Source of the DNA: Thiorhodovibrio frisius
GTDB taxonomy: Bacteria > Pseudomonadota > Gammaproteobacteria > Chromatiales > Chromatiaceae
Direction of reading: 5' to 3'
Assembly: GCF_033954835.1 (NCBI RefSeq)
Contig: NZ_CP121471.1
Location: forward strand, 2,660,501-2,724,500
DNA: 64,000 bases
Shown: one piece after another, positions 52,344 through 62,513 of the stretch
How positions within the stretch are numbered: position 1 is the first letter of the stretch
How the letters are laid out: every line of letters begins with the position of its first letter
The notes under the pieces: generated by a model
What the model saw: only the letters and a program-made list of their open reading frames with translations
What the model was told of the DNA's origin: nothing
Database searches by the model: none
Program-made: the position numbers and the translations under genes

Positions 52344-54779
52344 ATGACGGCTTCCCCACAGCTCACCAGCGACCGCATCACACCGGCCCCCGGCCTTCAG
52401 GCCAACGCCGCACCGCCCGACAGCGAACAGCTCAAAGCCATGGACGCCTACTGGCGCGCCTGCTGCTACCTGGCCGCCGGCATGATTTACCTGCGGGAGA
52501 ACCCCCTGCTGCGCGAGCCCCTGAATCTGGAGCACATCAAGCAACGCCTGCTTGGCCACTGGGGCGCCAGCCCCGGTCTGGCCTTTGTCTATGTGCACAT
52601 GAACCGCATCATCAAGGCGCACCAGCAGTCGGCCATTTTCCTCGCCGGCCCCGGCCATGGCGCGCCCGGGGTGCTGGCGCCTGTGTATCTGGAAGGCACT
52701 TATTCGGAAATCTATCCCAACAAAAGCGAGGACGCTGAAGGCCTGCGGTCGTTTTTCAAGCAATTCTCCTTCCCTGGCGGCATTGGCTCCCACTGCACGC
52801 CCGAGACACCGGGATCAATCCACGAGGGCGGCGAGCTGGGCTATTCCATCTCCCACGCCTTCGGCGCAGCTCTCGATAACCCCGATCTGCTGGTGACCGT
52901 GGTGGTTGGCGACGGTGAGGCCGAAACCGGTCCACTGGCCACCTCCTGGCATTCGAGCAAGTTCCTGAACCCCATCCGCGATGGCGCCGTCCTGCCGGTG
53001 CTGCATCTGAACGGCTACAAGATCAACAACCCCACCCTGCTCTCGCGCATCCCGCACGAGGAACTCGCCAGCCTGATGCGCGGCTATGGTTGGGAGCCGC
53101 ATTTTGTCGAAGGCGATGATCCCATGACCATGCACCAGACCATGGCCACCACCCTGGATGCCTGTTACGCCAAGATCCGCTCTATTCAGCAGCAAGCGCG
53201 TGATGGCGGTCCCTTGCTAAATCAGGCCAAACGCGCCATCTGGCCGATGATCGTGCTGCGCTCACCCAAGGGTTGGACCGGGCCGAAAGAAGTCGATGGG
53301 CATAAGGTAGAAGGCTTCTGGCGCGCCCATCAGGTGCCACTGGCAGGTGTGCGCGAGAACCCTGAGCATCTCGCTCAGCTCGAAGCCTGGCTGCGCAGCT
53401 ACAAGCCCGAGGAGTTGTTCGATGCCGAAGGTCGACTGATGCCAGAACTCAAGGCGCTGGCCCCGACCAGCACTCTGCGTATGAGCGCCAATCCGCACGC
53501 CAATGGCGGGCTGTTGCGCCGCAGCCTGCGGATGCCGGATTTCAACAGTTACGCCCTGGATGTGCCCAAACCTGGCGTGCAACGCGCCGGCAACACCTAT
53601 CCGCTTGGGGTCTTTCTGCGCGACATCATGGCCGAGAACATGACCAATTTCCGCGTCTTCGGCCCGGATGAAAACAGCTCCAACAAGCTGCAAGCCATCT
53701 ATGCGGTCAGCAAAAAGCTGTGGCTGGAGGACTATCTGCCCGAGGACGAAGACGGCGGTGAGCTGTCCCCCGATGGTCGGGTGATGGAAATGCTCTCCGA
53801 GCACACGCTCGAAGGCTGGCTGGAGGGCTATCTGCTGACAGGTCGCCATGGGTTCTTCTCGACCTACGAGGCCTTTGTGCATGTGATCGACTCCATGTTC
53901 AATCAGCATGCCAAGTGGCTGTCCATCACCCAGGACATCCCCTGGCGCGCGCCCATTTCCTCGCTCAATCTGCTGATTACTTCTACGGTGTGGCGTCAGG
54001 ATCACAATGGCTTTACCCATCAGGATCCGGGCTTTCTCGATGTGGTGGTCAACAAAGACCCGGATGTGATTCGCATCTATCTGCCACCAGATGTCAACAC
54101 CCTTCTGTCCACCGCCAATCACTGCCTGAAAAGCCGCGACTATGTAAACGTCATCGTCTCCGACAAGCAGCAGCATCTCCAGTATCTCGATATGGACGCC
54201 GCCGTGCGCCACTGCACCAAGGGCCTGGGGATCTGGGATTGGGCCAGCAATGACGAGGACGAGGAACCCGATCTGGTCATGGTTGGCTGCGGCGACATTC
54301 CCACCAAAGAGGCGCTGGCGGCCACCGCACTGCTGCGCGAGAGCTTCCCTGAGCTGAAAATTCGCTTCATCAATGTGGTCGATCTGCTGCGCCTGCTGCC
54401 CGAGCGCGAGCATCCGCATGGGCTGTCGGATCGCGACTTCGACGGGCTTTTCACCAAAGATCGCCATGTGATTTTCAACTTCCATGGCTATCCCTGGCTG
54501 ATCCATCGCCTGACCTATGCCCGCACCAATCACCATAACTTCCATGTGCGCGGCTACAAGGAGAAGGGCAACATCAACACCCCAATGGAACTGGCCATCA
54601 ACAACGAGATCGACCGCTACACCCTGGCCATTGATGCCATCAACCGGCTGCCGGAATTGCAAGTCAAGGGCGCCCATGTTCGCGAGAGGCTGCGCGATCA
54701 GCAAATCGAGTGCCGCAATCACGCCTACAAGTTCGGCATCGATCTGCCCGAGATCGACAACTGGACCTGGCCGTTCTGA
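52344..54779 (+). CDS. xfp: Xylulose-5-phosphate/fructose-6-phosphate phosphoketolase
   Basis: The 811-residue thiamine-diphosphate enzyme cleaves xylulose 5-phosphate or fructose 6-phosphate to acetyl phosphate and an aldose phosphate. Key segments are [60 protein letters not shown] and [20 protein letters not shown]. The cofactor motif is [20 protein letters not shown], and the C-terminal [20 protein letters not shown] is present. The ATG at 52344 has CAGGAG upstream. It is followed 53 bp later by glycogen phosphorylase, suggesting a shared transcript that turns glycogen into acetyl phosphate. Confidence 0.96.
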   Translation: MTASPQLTSDRITPAPGLQANAAPPDSEQLKAMDAYWRACCYLAAGMIYLRENPLLREPLNLEHIKQRLLGHWGASPGLAFVYVHMNRIIKAHQQSAIFLAGPGHGAPGVLAPVYLEGTYSEIYPNKSEDAEGLRSFFKQFSFPGGIGSHCTPETPGSIHEGGELGYSISHAFGAALDNPDLLVTVVVGDGEAETGPLATSWHSSKFLNPIRDGAVLPVLHLNGYKINNPTLLSRIPHEELASLMRGYGWEPHFVEGDDPMTMHQTMATTLDACYAKIRSIQQQARDGGPLLNQAKRAIWPMIVLRSPKGWTGPKEVDGHKVEGFWRAHQVPLAGVRENPEHLAQLEAWLRSYKPEELFDAEGRLMPELKALAPTSTLRMSANPHANGGLLRRSLRMPDFNSYALDVPKPGVQRAGNTYPLGVFLRDIMAENMTNFRVFGPDENSSNKLQAIYAVSKKLWLEDYLPEDEDGGELSPDGRVMEMLSEHTLEGWLEGYLLTGRHGFFSTYEAFVHVIDSMFNQHAKWLSITQDIPWRAPISSLNLLITSTVWRQDHNGFTHQDPGFLDVVVNKDPDVIRIYLPPDVNTLLSTANHCLKSRDYVNVIVSDKQQHLQYLDMDAAVRHCTKGLGIWDWASNDEDEEPDLVMVGCGDIPTKEALAATALLRESFPELKIRFINVVDLLRLLPEREHPHGLSDRDFDGLFTKDRHVIFNFHGYPWLIHRLTYARTNHHNFHVRGYKEKGNINTPMELAINNEIDRYTLAIDAINRLPELQVKGAHVRERLRDQQIECRNHAYKFGIDLPEIDNWTWPF

Positions 54780-54832
54780 GCAGACACCAATCGGCCAAAC
54801 GCCTCCGTATCCACCACACAGGTTGACAATTC

Positions 54833-57328
54833 ATGAGCCGCACAACATCTGCCCGGTCCGCCACCGAACCCCATGAGCCGATCCGCACCGGCCTATCGAA
54901 AGACACGCTGGTTCAGGCATTCGGTGACAACTTGTTTTATGTGCAGGGGCGCTTTCGCGAGGTCGCCAGTCCCTATGATTTGTTCATGGCCGCCGCCTAT
55001 ACCGTGCGTGATCGCATGCTCGAGCTTTGGATTAAGTCAGCCCGCACCTACAAGGAACGGAACTCGCGCACCGTCGCCTATCTGTCGGCCGAGTTCCTGA
55101 TCGGCCCCCAACTTGGGCTTAATATGGTCAAGCTCGGCATCACTGAGGCGGCACGCGCGGCGGGCAAGGAATTGGACCTGGATCTTGAGGCGATTCTCGA
55201 AACCGAGGAGGAACCCGGCCTCGGCAATGGCGGTCTCGGGCGACTCGCGGCCTGTTACATGGACTCCATGGCCACGCTGCAAATTCCAGCCATTGGTTAC
55301 GGAATCCGCTATGAGTTTGGCATTTTCGATCAGCAGATCATCGACGGCTGGCAGGTGGAGAAGGGCGACACCTGGCTGCGCAACGGCAACCCCTGGGAAA
55401 TTCACCGCCCGAAAATCTGCTTCCCCATCGGCTTTGGCGGACATACGGAGCAACACACAGACCCTGCCGGCATCACCCACACACGCTGGATTCCAGAACT
55501 GGTGGTCAACGGTGTGGCCTATGACACTCCCATTCCTGGCTATGGGGTAAACAACGTCAATCTACTGCGACTGTGGAAATCCGAGGCGCCCGAGTCGTTC
55601 GACTTTCAGGCCTTCAATACCGGCAACTACTATGGTGCGGTCCACGCCAAGATCGAGGCCGAGACCATCTCCAAGGTGCTTTATCCCAACGATGACCCAG
55701 AAGTTGGCAAGGAGTTACGTCTCAAGCAGCAATTCTTTTTCGTCTCCTGCTCCCTGCGCGACATGATTCGATTGGAGCTGAGCAACACAGGAACACTGGA
55801 TAATCTCCACAGGAAGTTTGCCATTCAGCTCAACGACACCCACCCATCGCTGGCCGTGGCCGAGTTGATGCGCCTGCTGGTCGATGTGCATCTGATGCCC
55901 TGGGCACAGGCCTGGGAGATCACTCGTCAAGCCTGTCATTTCACCAACCACACCCTGCTGCCGGAGGCACTGGAGACCTGGCCTATTGAGTTGTTCGGCC
56001 GCCTGCTGCCGCGCCATCTCGAAATCATCTACCGGATCAATCAGGTCTTTCTCGACGAGGTCCGGGTGAAGTTCTTCGAGGACGATGACCGGGTGCGACG
56101 CCTGTCGTTAATCGACGAGAGCAACGGTCGGCGCGTACGTATGGCCCACCTTGCGGCCGTTGGCAGTTGCGCCATCAACGGTGTGGCCGAACTGCACAGC
56201 GAGTTGCTAAAAAGCACCGTGATGCGGGATTTCTACGAGATGTACCCGGCGCGCTTCCATAACATCACCAACGGCGTGACCCCGCGCCGCTTTATGGTGC
56301 TCTGCAATCCGCGTCTTGCGGGACTGATCACCGAAGTCTGTGGCGATAACCGCTGGATTCGCAATCTTGAATGCCTGAACGCGCTCGAGCCCCATGCCGA
56401 TGACAGTGCTCTGCATGAACGCTGGCAGGCCGTCAAGACCGCCGCCAAGACGGATTTGTCCAACTGGCTCGGGCAGCAAACCGGCGTCGCGCCCGATCCC
56501 ACCAGCCTGTTTGACATCCAGGCCAAGCGCATCCATGAGTACAAGCGTCAGCATCTGAATCTGCTGCACATCCTGGCGCTCTATGAGCAGATCAAGAACC
56601 AGGGCACGGACGGCATGGTCCCGCGCACCTTTATCTTTGGGGGCAAGGCGGCACCCGGCTACTACATGGCCAAGCTGATCATCAAGCTGATCAATGCCGT
56701 GGGTGAGGTGATCAACCATGATCCGGCGGTGAATGGCACCCTGAGGGTCATCTTCATGCCGGACTTTAACGTCAAACGCGGTCAGCGGCTGTATCCGGCG
56801 GCGGATCTATCCGAGCAGATTTCCTTAGCTGGCAAGGAAGCATCCGGCACCGGCAACATGAAATTCTCCATGAATGGCGCGCTAACCATCGGCACCCTGG
56901 ATGGTGCCAATGTCGAGATCCGTGAGGAAGTGGGCGCGGAGAATTTCTTTTTGTTCGGCATGGCGGCGGATCAGGTAGCGCAGCGCCAGGCCGAGGGCTA
57001 TGATCCCTATCAGATTTATAGCACGGATGCACAGATCAAGTCCCTGCTTGATCTCATCGCCTCAGGCTTGTTCTCGCACGGAGATGCCGGACTGTTTCAG
57101 CCGCTGGTGGAGAACCTGATGTACCACGATCCTTTCATGGTGCTGGCGGACTTTCGCGCCTATTTCGACTGCCAGCAGCAGGTGTCCGAAGCCTATCAGG
57201 ACAGGCAAGGCTGGACGCGGAAGTCGATGCTGAATGTGGCGCGCATTGGCAAGTTCTCCTCCGACCGCGCGATTCAGCAATATGCCGAGCGAATCTGGCA
57301 GGTGGAGGCGGAGCCGGTAAGTTTGTAG
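54833..57328 (+). CDS. glgP: Glycogen/alpha-glucan phosphorylase
   Basis: The 831-residue enzyme releases glucose 1-phosphate from glycogen. It has the family segments TVAYLSAEFLIGPQLGLNMV, EEPGLGNGGLGRLAACYMDS, IQLNDTHPSLAVAELMRLLV and NITNGVTPRRFMVLCNPRLA. The pyridoxal-phosphate lysine lies in EASGTGNMKFSMNGALTIGT. The C-terminus is complete. Directly after the phosphoketolase gene, it would supply hexose phosphate for that route. It is followed by an interspersed repeat and a convergent gene. Confidence 0.97.
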   Translation: MSRTTSARSATEPHEPIRTGLSKDTLVQAFGDNLFYVQGRFREVASPYDLFMAAAYTVRDRMLELWIKSARTYKERNSRTVAYLSAEFLIGPQLGLNMVKLGITEAARAAGKELDLDLEAILETEEEPGLGNGGLGRLAACYMDSMATLQIPAIGYGIRYEFGIFDQQIIDGWQVEKGDTWLRNGNPWEIHRPKICFPIGFGGHTEQHTDPAGITHTRWIPELVVNGVAYDTPIPGYGVNNVNLLRLWKSEAPESFDFQAFNTGNYYGAVHAKIEAETISKVLYPNDDPEVGKELRLKQQFFFVSCSLRDMIRLELSNTGTLDNLHRKFAIQLNDTHPSLAVAELMRLLVDVHLMPWAQAWEITRQACHFTNHTLLPEALETWPIELFGRLLPRHLEIIYRINQVFLDEVRVKFFEDDDRVRRLSLIDESNGRRVRMAHLAAVGSCAINGVAELHSELLKSTVMRDFYEMYPARFHNITNGVTPRRFMVLCNPRLAGLITEVCGDNRWIRNLECLNALEPHADDSALHERWQAVKTAAKTDLSNWLGQQTGVAPDPTSLFDIQAKRIHEYKRQHLNLLHILALYEQIKNQGTDGMVPRTFIFGGKAAPGYYMAKLIIKLINAVGEVINHDPAVNGTLRVIFMPDFNVKRGQRLYPAADLSEQISLAGKEASGTGNMKFSMNGALTIGTLDGANVEIREEVGAENFFLFGMAADQVAQRQAEGYDPYQIYSTDAQIKSLLDLIASGLFSHGDAGLFQPLVENLMYHDPFMVLADFRAYFDCQQQVSEAYQDRQGWTRKSMLNVARIGKFSSDRAIQQYAERIWQVEAEPVSL

Positions 57329-57411
57329 GGGCGAGTCAATTCGCCGCCTGTTTGATCGAGGCGAATCACTTCGCCGCTAGCTATACCAATCGCAAACGGA
57401 TTTTCGGTTTT

Positions 57412-57524
57412 GGGTCGGGTGACGGCCACGGGGGTCTCGGCGGGCCTTGATCGGATCAGGGACGCCGCCGGGAAGCCTACAGGGAGAGGTATTCACGGCG
57501 TCCCCCGTGGGCGTCACCCGGCCC
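57412..57524. repeat. GC-rich interspersed palindromic repeat, inverted member
   Basis: About 113 bp with ends GGGTCGGGTGACGGCCACGG and CCCCCGTGGGCGTCACCCGG. In inverted reading it shares CTGTAGGCTTCCCGGCGGC and GATCAAGGCCCGCCGAGACC with 43577-43693, and GACGCCGTGAATAC with 1495-1592. It lies between convergent glgP and the DUF5610-like gene. Confidence 0.6.
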
Positions 57525-57564
57525 GGAACGAGCCGGAATGTCAAAGAGTTTCGGTATTCACCCC

Positions 57565-58794
57565 CTAAGCGGCAGGATTAGCCGGCTGCTCGACCTGCGG
57601 CTGGCTGAAGTTGCTTAGCAGATCACTAAGATTTGCCTGCATCCGCTGGCGGCTTTCAGGGGGCGCATCCCGCATGCGTGTGTCCTGCTCCACCAATCCG
57701 CGCATGATGCCAGCGCCGGCTTCTTCTGGGTTGTCGAGGAAATCCAGCATTGACTGACTGAAGCGATCACGCATCTCGTTCATCAACTGGCCGAGGCGCA
57801 TTCCGGGCCGCTGCTCTTCCGCCGGAGCCTCAATCTGCTGGGTCTGGCGATAGGCTTTAGCCGCGGTATATTGCTGCGACTGGCTCATATTGAGCTCGAA
57901 GGCGGCAATCTGAGAACCGTCAAAGCTCAAGCCACCGGCTTGATCAAAAGCCTTTTGTATGTCGCCGCCAAAGAAATCATCGGCCATCTGACCAACATCG
58001 CGCACCAAATCGCTCATCGCGGTCATTTCATCCTGGCTAAGGTTCCCTCCCTCAAAGCTGAAGGAGTACCCGACCTGCTCGCTGCGACTCATCGAGAAGG
58101 CCGCAGCACGATTGCCGTTACTATCCGCATAGGCGGCGGCGCTGGAAGAAAATTCGCTGCTCTGACCAAATTTCAAGGTGATCTGATCGCCATCCTGAGT
58201 GCGCACCTGCATTTCAAACGAGGACGCACTCGAATACCGCTCAGCCATGGACAGCGCGGCGCTGCCTCCGCTACTCACCTCGAGTTGCTCACGCCGACGG
58301 CTAGGGTCAAGCTCCGCCAAGGCATCGCGCGTGCGCTGGGCGGTCTCGTCAACCTGCTCAGCCACCCCGCCCTGGAGCATTTTCAGCCCCGAGAGGATAT
58401 CCTTGGCTTCCGCCAGGCCCTGCTCCATGCCGCGCACAGCGCTATCGAACAGCGATTGCACTTCCTTGTCGCTGCGGCCCTGGGTGCGCGCATTCTCCAA
58501 CCCTCTGCCGACAAAGGAGCTGATCCGGTCGGCAATGGCCTCCGGGGAGAAGTCCGCCGGATTACGTTTTTGGAGGTCCGCGACCTCAACGCCGGGAATT
58601 TGCTCGACCAAGCGGTTCATCAGGTTTTCCTGAAGCTTCGCCATGGCCGCCCCGGCGGGACCGCCGGACTGCGCACGATAGGCCTCGTCACGTCTCTGGG
58701 CGCCGTCAACGGCGGAATCCTGAGCCCGACCAGGGTTAAACTGGCCTTGCATCAGAGGGTTCGTCATGCTGGTAGATGGATCGAAGGAAAACAC
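57565..58794 (-). CDS. DUF5610-like hypothetical protein
   Basis: The 409-residue protein has an N-terminal disordered part. A helical segment (about residues 80-170: FSPEAIADRISSFVGRGLEN, then VRGMEQGLAEAKDILSGLKM and QGGVAEQVDETAQRTRDALA) matches my recollection of DUF5610. Ser-rich and helical regions follow. No signal peptide or membrane helix is visible. In other gammaproteobacteria such proteins are of unknown role. It is monocistronic and converges with glgP. Confidence 0.65.
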   Translation of the reverse strand: MFSFDPSTSMTNPLMQGQFNPGRAQDSAVDGAQRRDEAYRAQSGGPAGAAMAKLQENLMNRLVEQIPGVEVADLQKRNPADFSPEAIADRISSFVGRGLENARTQGRSDKEVQSLFDSAVRGMEQGLAEAKDILSGLKMLQGGVAEQVDETAQRTRDALAELDPSRRREQLEVSSGGSAALSMAERYSSASSFEMQVRTQDGDQITLKFGQSSEFSSSAAAYADSNGNRAAAFSMSRSEQVGYSFSFEGGNLSQDEMTAMSDLVRDVGQMADDFFGGDIQKAFDQAGGLSFDGSQIAAFELNMSQSQQYTAAKAYRQTQQIEAPAEEQRPGMRLGQLMNEMRDRFSQSMLDFLDNPEEAGAGIMRGLVEQDTRMRDAPPESRQRMQANLSDLLSNFSQPQVEQPANPAA

Positions 58795-59121
58795 TATCGA
58801 CTCCGCGGCTTTAGCCGATCATTAGTGACCAGTCCGCAACCTTTGTCTGCGTTGGGATCGGCCATCACTAAAGAGCCGCCGGCGGCTGATATGCCCAGAC
58901 CGGCCATTTGTTCATGACATAGGTAACGACTGGGAATCCGCTGACTTGAGATACTTTGGTCTCGAACGGCGCCTTTTCGCGCCTGCTGCAAGACACGGCA
59001 GCCAGCCAAACTGGCAACCAGGCCACGCAAGCTGGCCAGGCAATCAGGCCGCACTAACGAACTGGCCGATCAAGCCAGTCGACCAGAGCAATCGACCAAA
59101 ACAATCGATTAGGCCGATTGA
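58795..59121. other. Intergenic stretch with low-complexity repeats
   Basis: The right part (about 59000-59120) is built of loosely repeated words such as CTGGCCAGGCAATCAGGCC, CGATCAAGCCAGTCGACC and CAATCGATTAGGCCGATT. A similar texture occurs at 32520-32610. I see no gene. The promoter of the DUF5610-like gene should lie near 58795-58850. Confidence 0.35.
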
Positions 59122-59706
59122 TCAGCTCAGTTTCTTGCGGCGCGAGCGCTTACTGGGCTGCTCTTCCAGCGCCAGCAGCCTGTCCTGGGGCTCCGACAGC
59201 AGCAGGTTCTGATTGTCTTCGAGTCGGCTGCGCAGGCGGCGTTCCTGTCGCACCCGCACCCCGTAGCCAAGAGCCGCACCGCCAGCGGTCGCAACGGTCA
59301 AGAGCCCGACGGTCATGAACTGGGCCACCATCATGGCAACGCCAACGCCCGCCATACCGCCAACCGCAATCCCGGTGCGCAGTTTTATGCCGGCGTTGCC
59401 CTTCATTTTGGTCTGCTTAACTGTCTGTTTGGCGCGCTGGCGCTCGGCCTCGACACGAATTTTCTCGCGCTCGCGCGAATGGCGCTGCTGCGCGCGCGAC
59501 AGCGCCTTGTCACTCACGCGGCCAGCAATAGACTCGAACCACAGGGTCACCAAAACGCCGGAACTCGCCCCCAGCGCGACGAACAACGGCCAGGTCATTG
59601 CAATGTCGGTTTGCAGCGCAGTATAGGTGACCAGAACCGTCGCGCCCTGAAGCACCAGGGTACCAATCAAAAACCGAAACAAACTGCCCAGACGGTGGCC
59701 AAACAT
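59122..59706 (-). CDS. Hypothetical membrane protein with basic central helix
   Basis: The 194-residue product has two N-terminal membrane helices (about 10-30 and 38-60). A highly charged segment (about 65-105: SRAQQRHSREREKIRVEAER, then QRAKQTVKQTKMKGNAG) follows. Next is a glycine-rich hydrophobic hairpin (about 110-148: GIAVGGMAGVGVAMMVAQFM, TVGLLTVATAGGAALGYGV) and a charged C-terminus ending KRSRRKKLS. I do not recognise the family. It may be co-transcribed with neither neighbour, as both gaps exceed 150 bp. Confidence 0.6.
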   Translation of the reverse strand: MFGHRLGSLFRFLIGTLVLQGATVLVTYTALQTDIAMTWPLFVALGASSGVLVTLWFESIAGRVSDKALSRAQQRHSREREKIRVEAERQRAKQTVKQTKMKGNAGIKLRTGIAVGGMAGVGVAMMVAQFMTVGLLTVATAGGAALGYGVRVRQERRLRSRLEDNQNLLLSEPQDRLLALEEQPSKRSRRKKLS

Positions 59707-59869
59707 TGAATGCTCCCTTTTGTCGCTGTAGCAAATGCGTTTTCTGTTTCGGGCCGCCTAGCGCTCCGAGAGGCTCGGCGTCGTCCGTGACCGCAGCCCG
59801 GTCTGAAACAAGCCGAAAGTCCACGTACGCCAGGTATGATTTCAGGTTCGGGTTGCCGCCAAAGGCCCA

Positions 59870-60796
59870 CTAACCGCCATTCATGGCCCCATCAGCCGGT
59901 CGCACAGCGGATGCCTCGATCAGCTGAACCCATTGATTCTCGCCCACACCACCAAGCGGTGACTCCAAGCGCGCCAGGCGTTGGCGCAGCTCAGACAGGG
60001 CAGCATCGGTACCGGCTGCCGACGCCGACACCGGGCGATCATAAGTATCCACCACCCGATAGAGGTGTTCGGGGCCGATCTTGCTCAGATCGGCGAGCAA
60101 CAACGCACCATTTTCCTGGTCTGGCACCAGATCGGAGGTGGTGCGCGAGATCAAAAAGGGACCCGGTGCCGTGCGCAACTGGCTAGCTAGTACTGCATAG
60201 CGACGCGCATCAAGGCGCTGTGCCAGCGCCTGGCGCGCCGCATCGGCCAAGTCGGGCGCGCTGCGCTCAGAAAGCGGCAGGGTGCCGAGCCCGTCGTAGA
60301 CAGGTACAAAGAATTCATGCCGCGTTGGCACTGAGCCTTTTTTTTCTGGTTCCTCTGTACCCAGCGCCCCTGCACTTAGCACATAGGTGTCAATCAGGCG
60401 CAGGAGTTCAAATTCTGTGTGGCGCCAGGGCCGGGTTGCCTGGGAAGACTTCCCATCGCCGATGCCGTAAAGAACATAAGTGTAGACCGAAGCAGGTCGA
60501 TGTGCACCGCCAAGGCTCAGGCCCTGGGCGGCAGAGAGTGGCGGGAAGACGGCCAGGGTGTCACCCTTCTGGCCATAGCGCCAGGCCGAGGCACCGCCTT
60601 TGGCTTGCCGATCCGCAGGGGCCGACGCCGCCAACAAATCCGCTTCGGTAGAGGGCTGCGCGGCACTCCGGTCTGGCGCTTCGGGTGATCGCGGCACATG
60701 GCCGCAGGCGCTCAGCGTCAGTACCACGAAAATTGCCGATGTCAGCAATAAAAAGCCCGGCCGCAGCCGCTGGAAACATGACCGATGGCTGTTCAT
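59870..60796 (-). CDS. Hypothetical lipoprotein
   Basis: The 308-residue product starts with a lipoprotein signal (FLLLTSAIFVVLTLSACG, Cys near residue 31). A Pro/Ala/Ser-rich linker follows, then a domain beginning GASAWRYGQKGDTLAVFPPL and including HRPASVYTYVLYGIGDGKSS, LLRLIDTYVLSAGALGTEEP and HEFFVPVYDGLGTLPLSERS. No family is recognised. It should be anchored in the membrane facing the periplasm. It is divergent from guaB. Confidence 0.65.
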   Translation of the reverse strand: MNSHRSCFQRLRPGFLLLTSAIFVVLTLSACGHVPRSPEAPDRSAAQPSTEADLLAASAPADRQAKGGASAWRYGQKGDTLAVFPPLSAAQGLSLGGAHRPASVYTYVLYGIGDGKSSQATRPWRHTEFELLRLIDTYVLSAGALGTEEPEKKGSVPTRHEFFVPVYDGLGTLPLSERSAPDLADAARQALAQRLDARRYAVLASQLRTAPGPFLISRTTSDLVPDQENGALLLADLSKIGPEHLYRVVDTYDRPVSASAAGTDAALSELRQRLARLESPLGGVGENQWVQLIEASAVRPADGAMNGG

Positions 60797-60975
60797 GGTT
60801 AACTGGTGCCCTTGTCAAACAGGTAATCCGGTGGTGCTGACCTTAGATACAAAATTGCAACCAATAACTGGCAGAAACCGCGGGCAAAGCCCGGGAAAGA
60901 GGCACTGGCTGCCGCACATGTCAATGCGCTTTTCTGCTCTGGGGGCTAGGATACTCTTTTTTCTTGCTGCGGGAG

Positions 60976-61004
60976 TTTACCCCTTGGCGGCGAATTCCTA
61001 TGAT
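60976..61004 (+). promoter_or_regulatory. Candidate guaB promoter
   Basis: TTTACC (60976-60981) and TATGAT (60999-61004) are spaced by 17 bp and lie about 40 bp before the guaB start. The match to a sigma-70 promoter is moderate. No PurR-type operator was recognised. Confidence 0.35.
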
Positions 61005-61020
61005 GCGTCCTAATCGCTAG

Positions 61021-62511
<1,491 letters not shown>

Positions 62512-62513
62512 GT

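Noticed and set aside
53262-54722. Long minus-strand frame of 486 codons inside xfp
   Set aside because: Antisense shadow of the phosphoketolase gene. Its content mirrors the real codons and it shows no domain.
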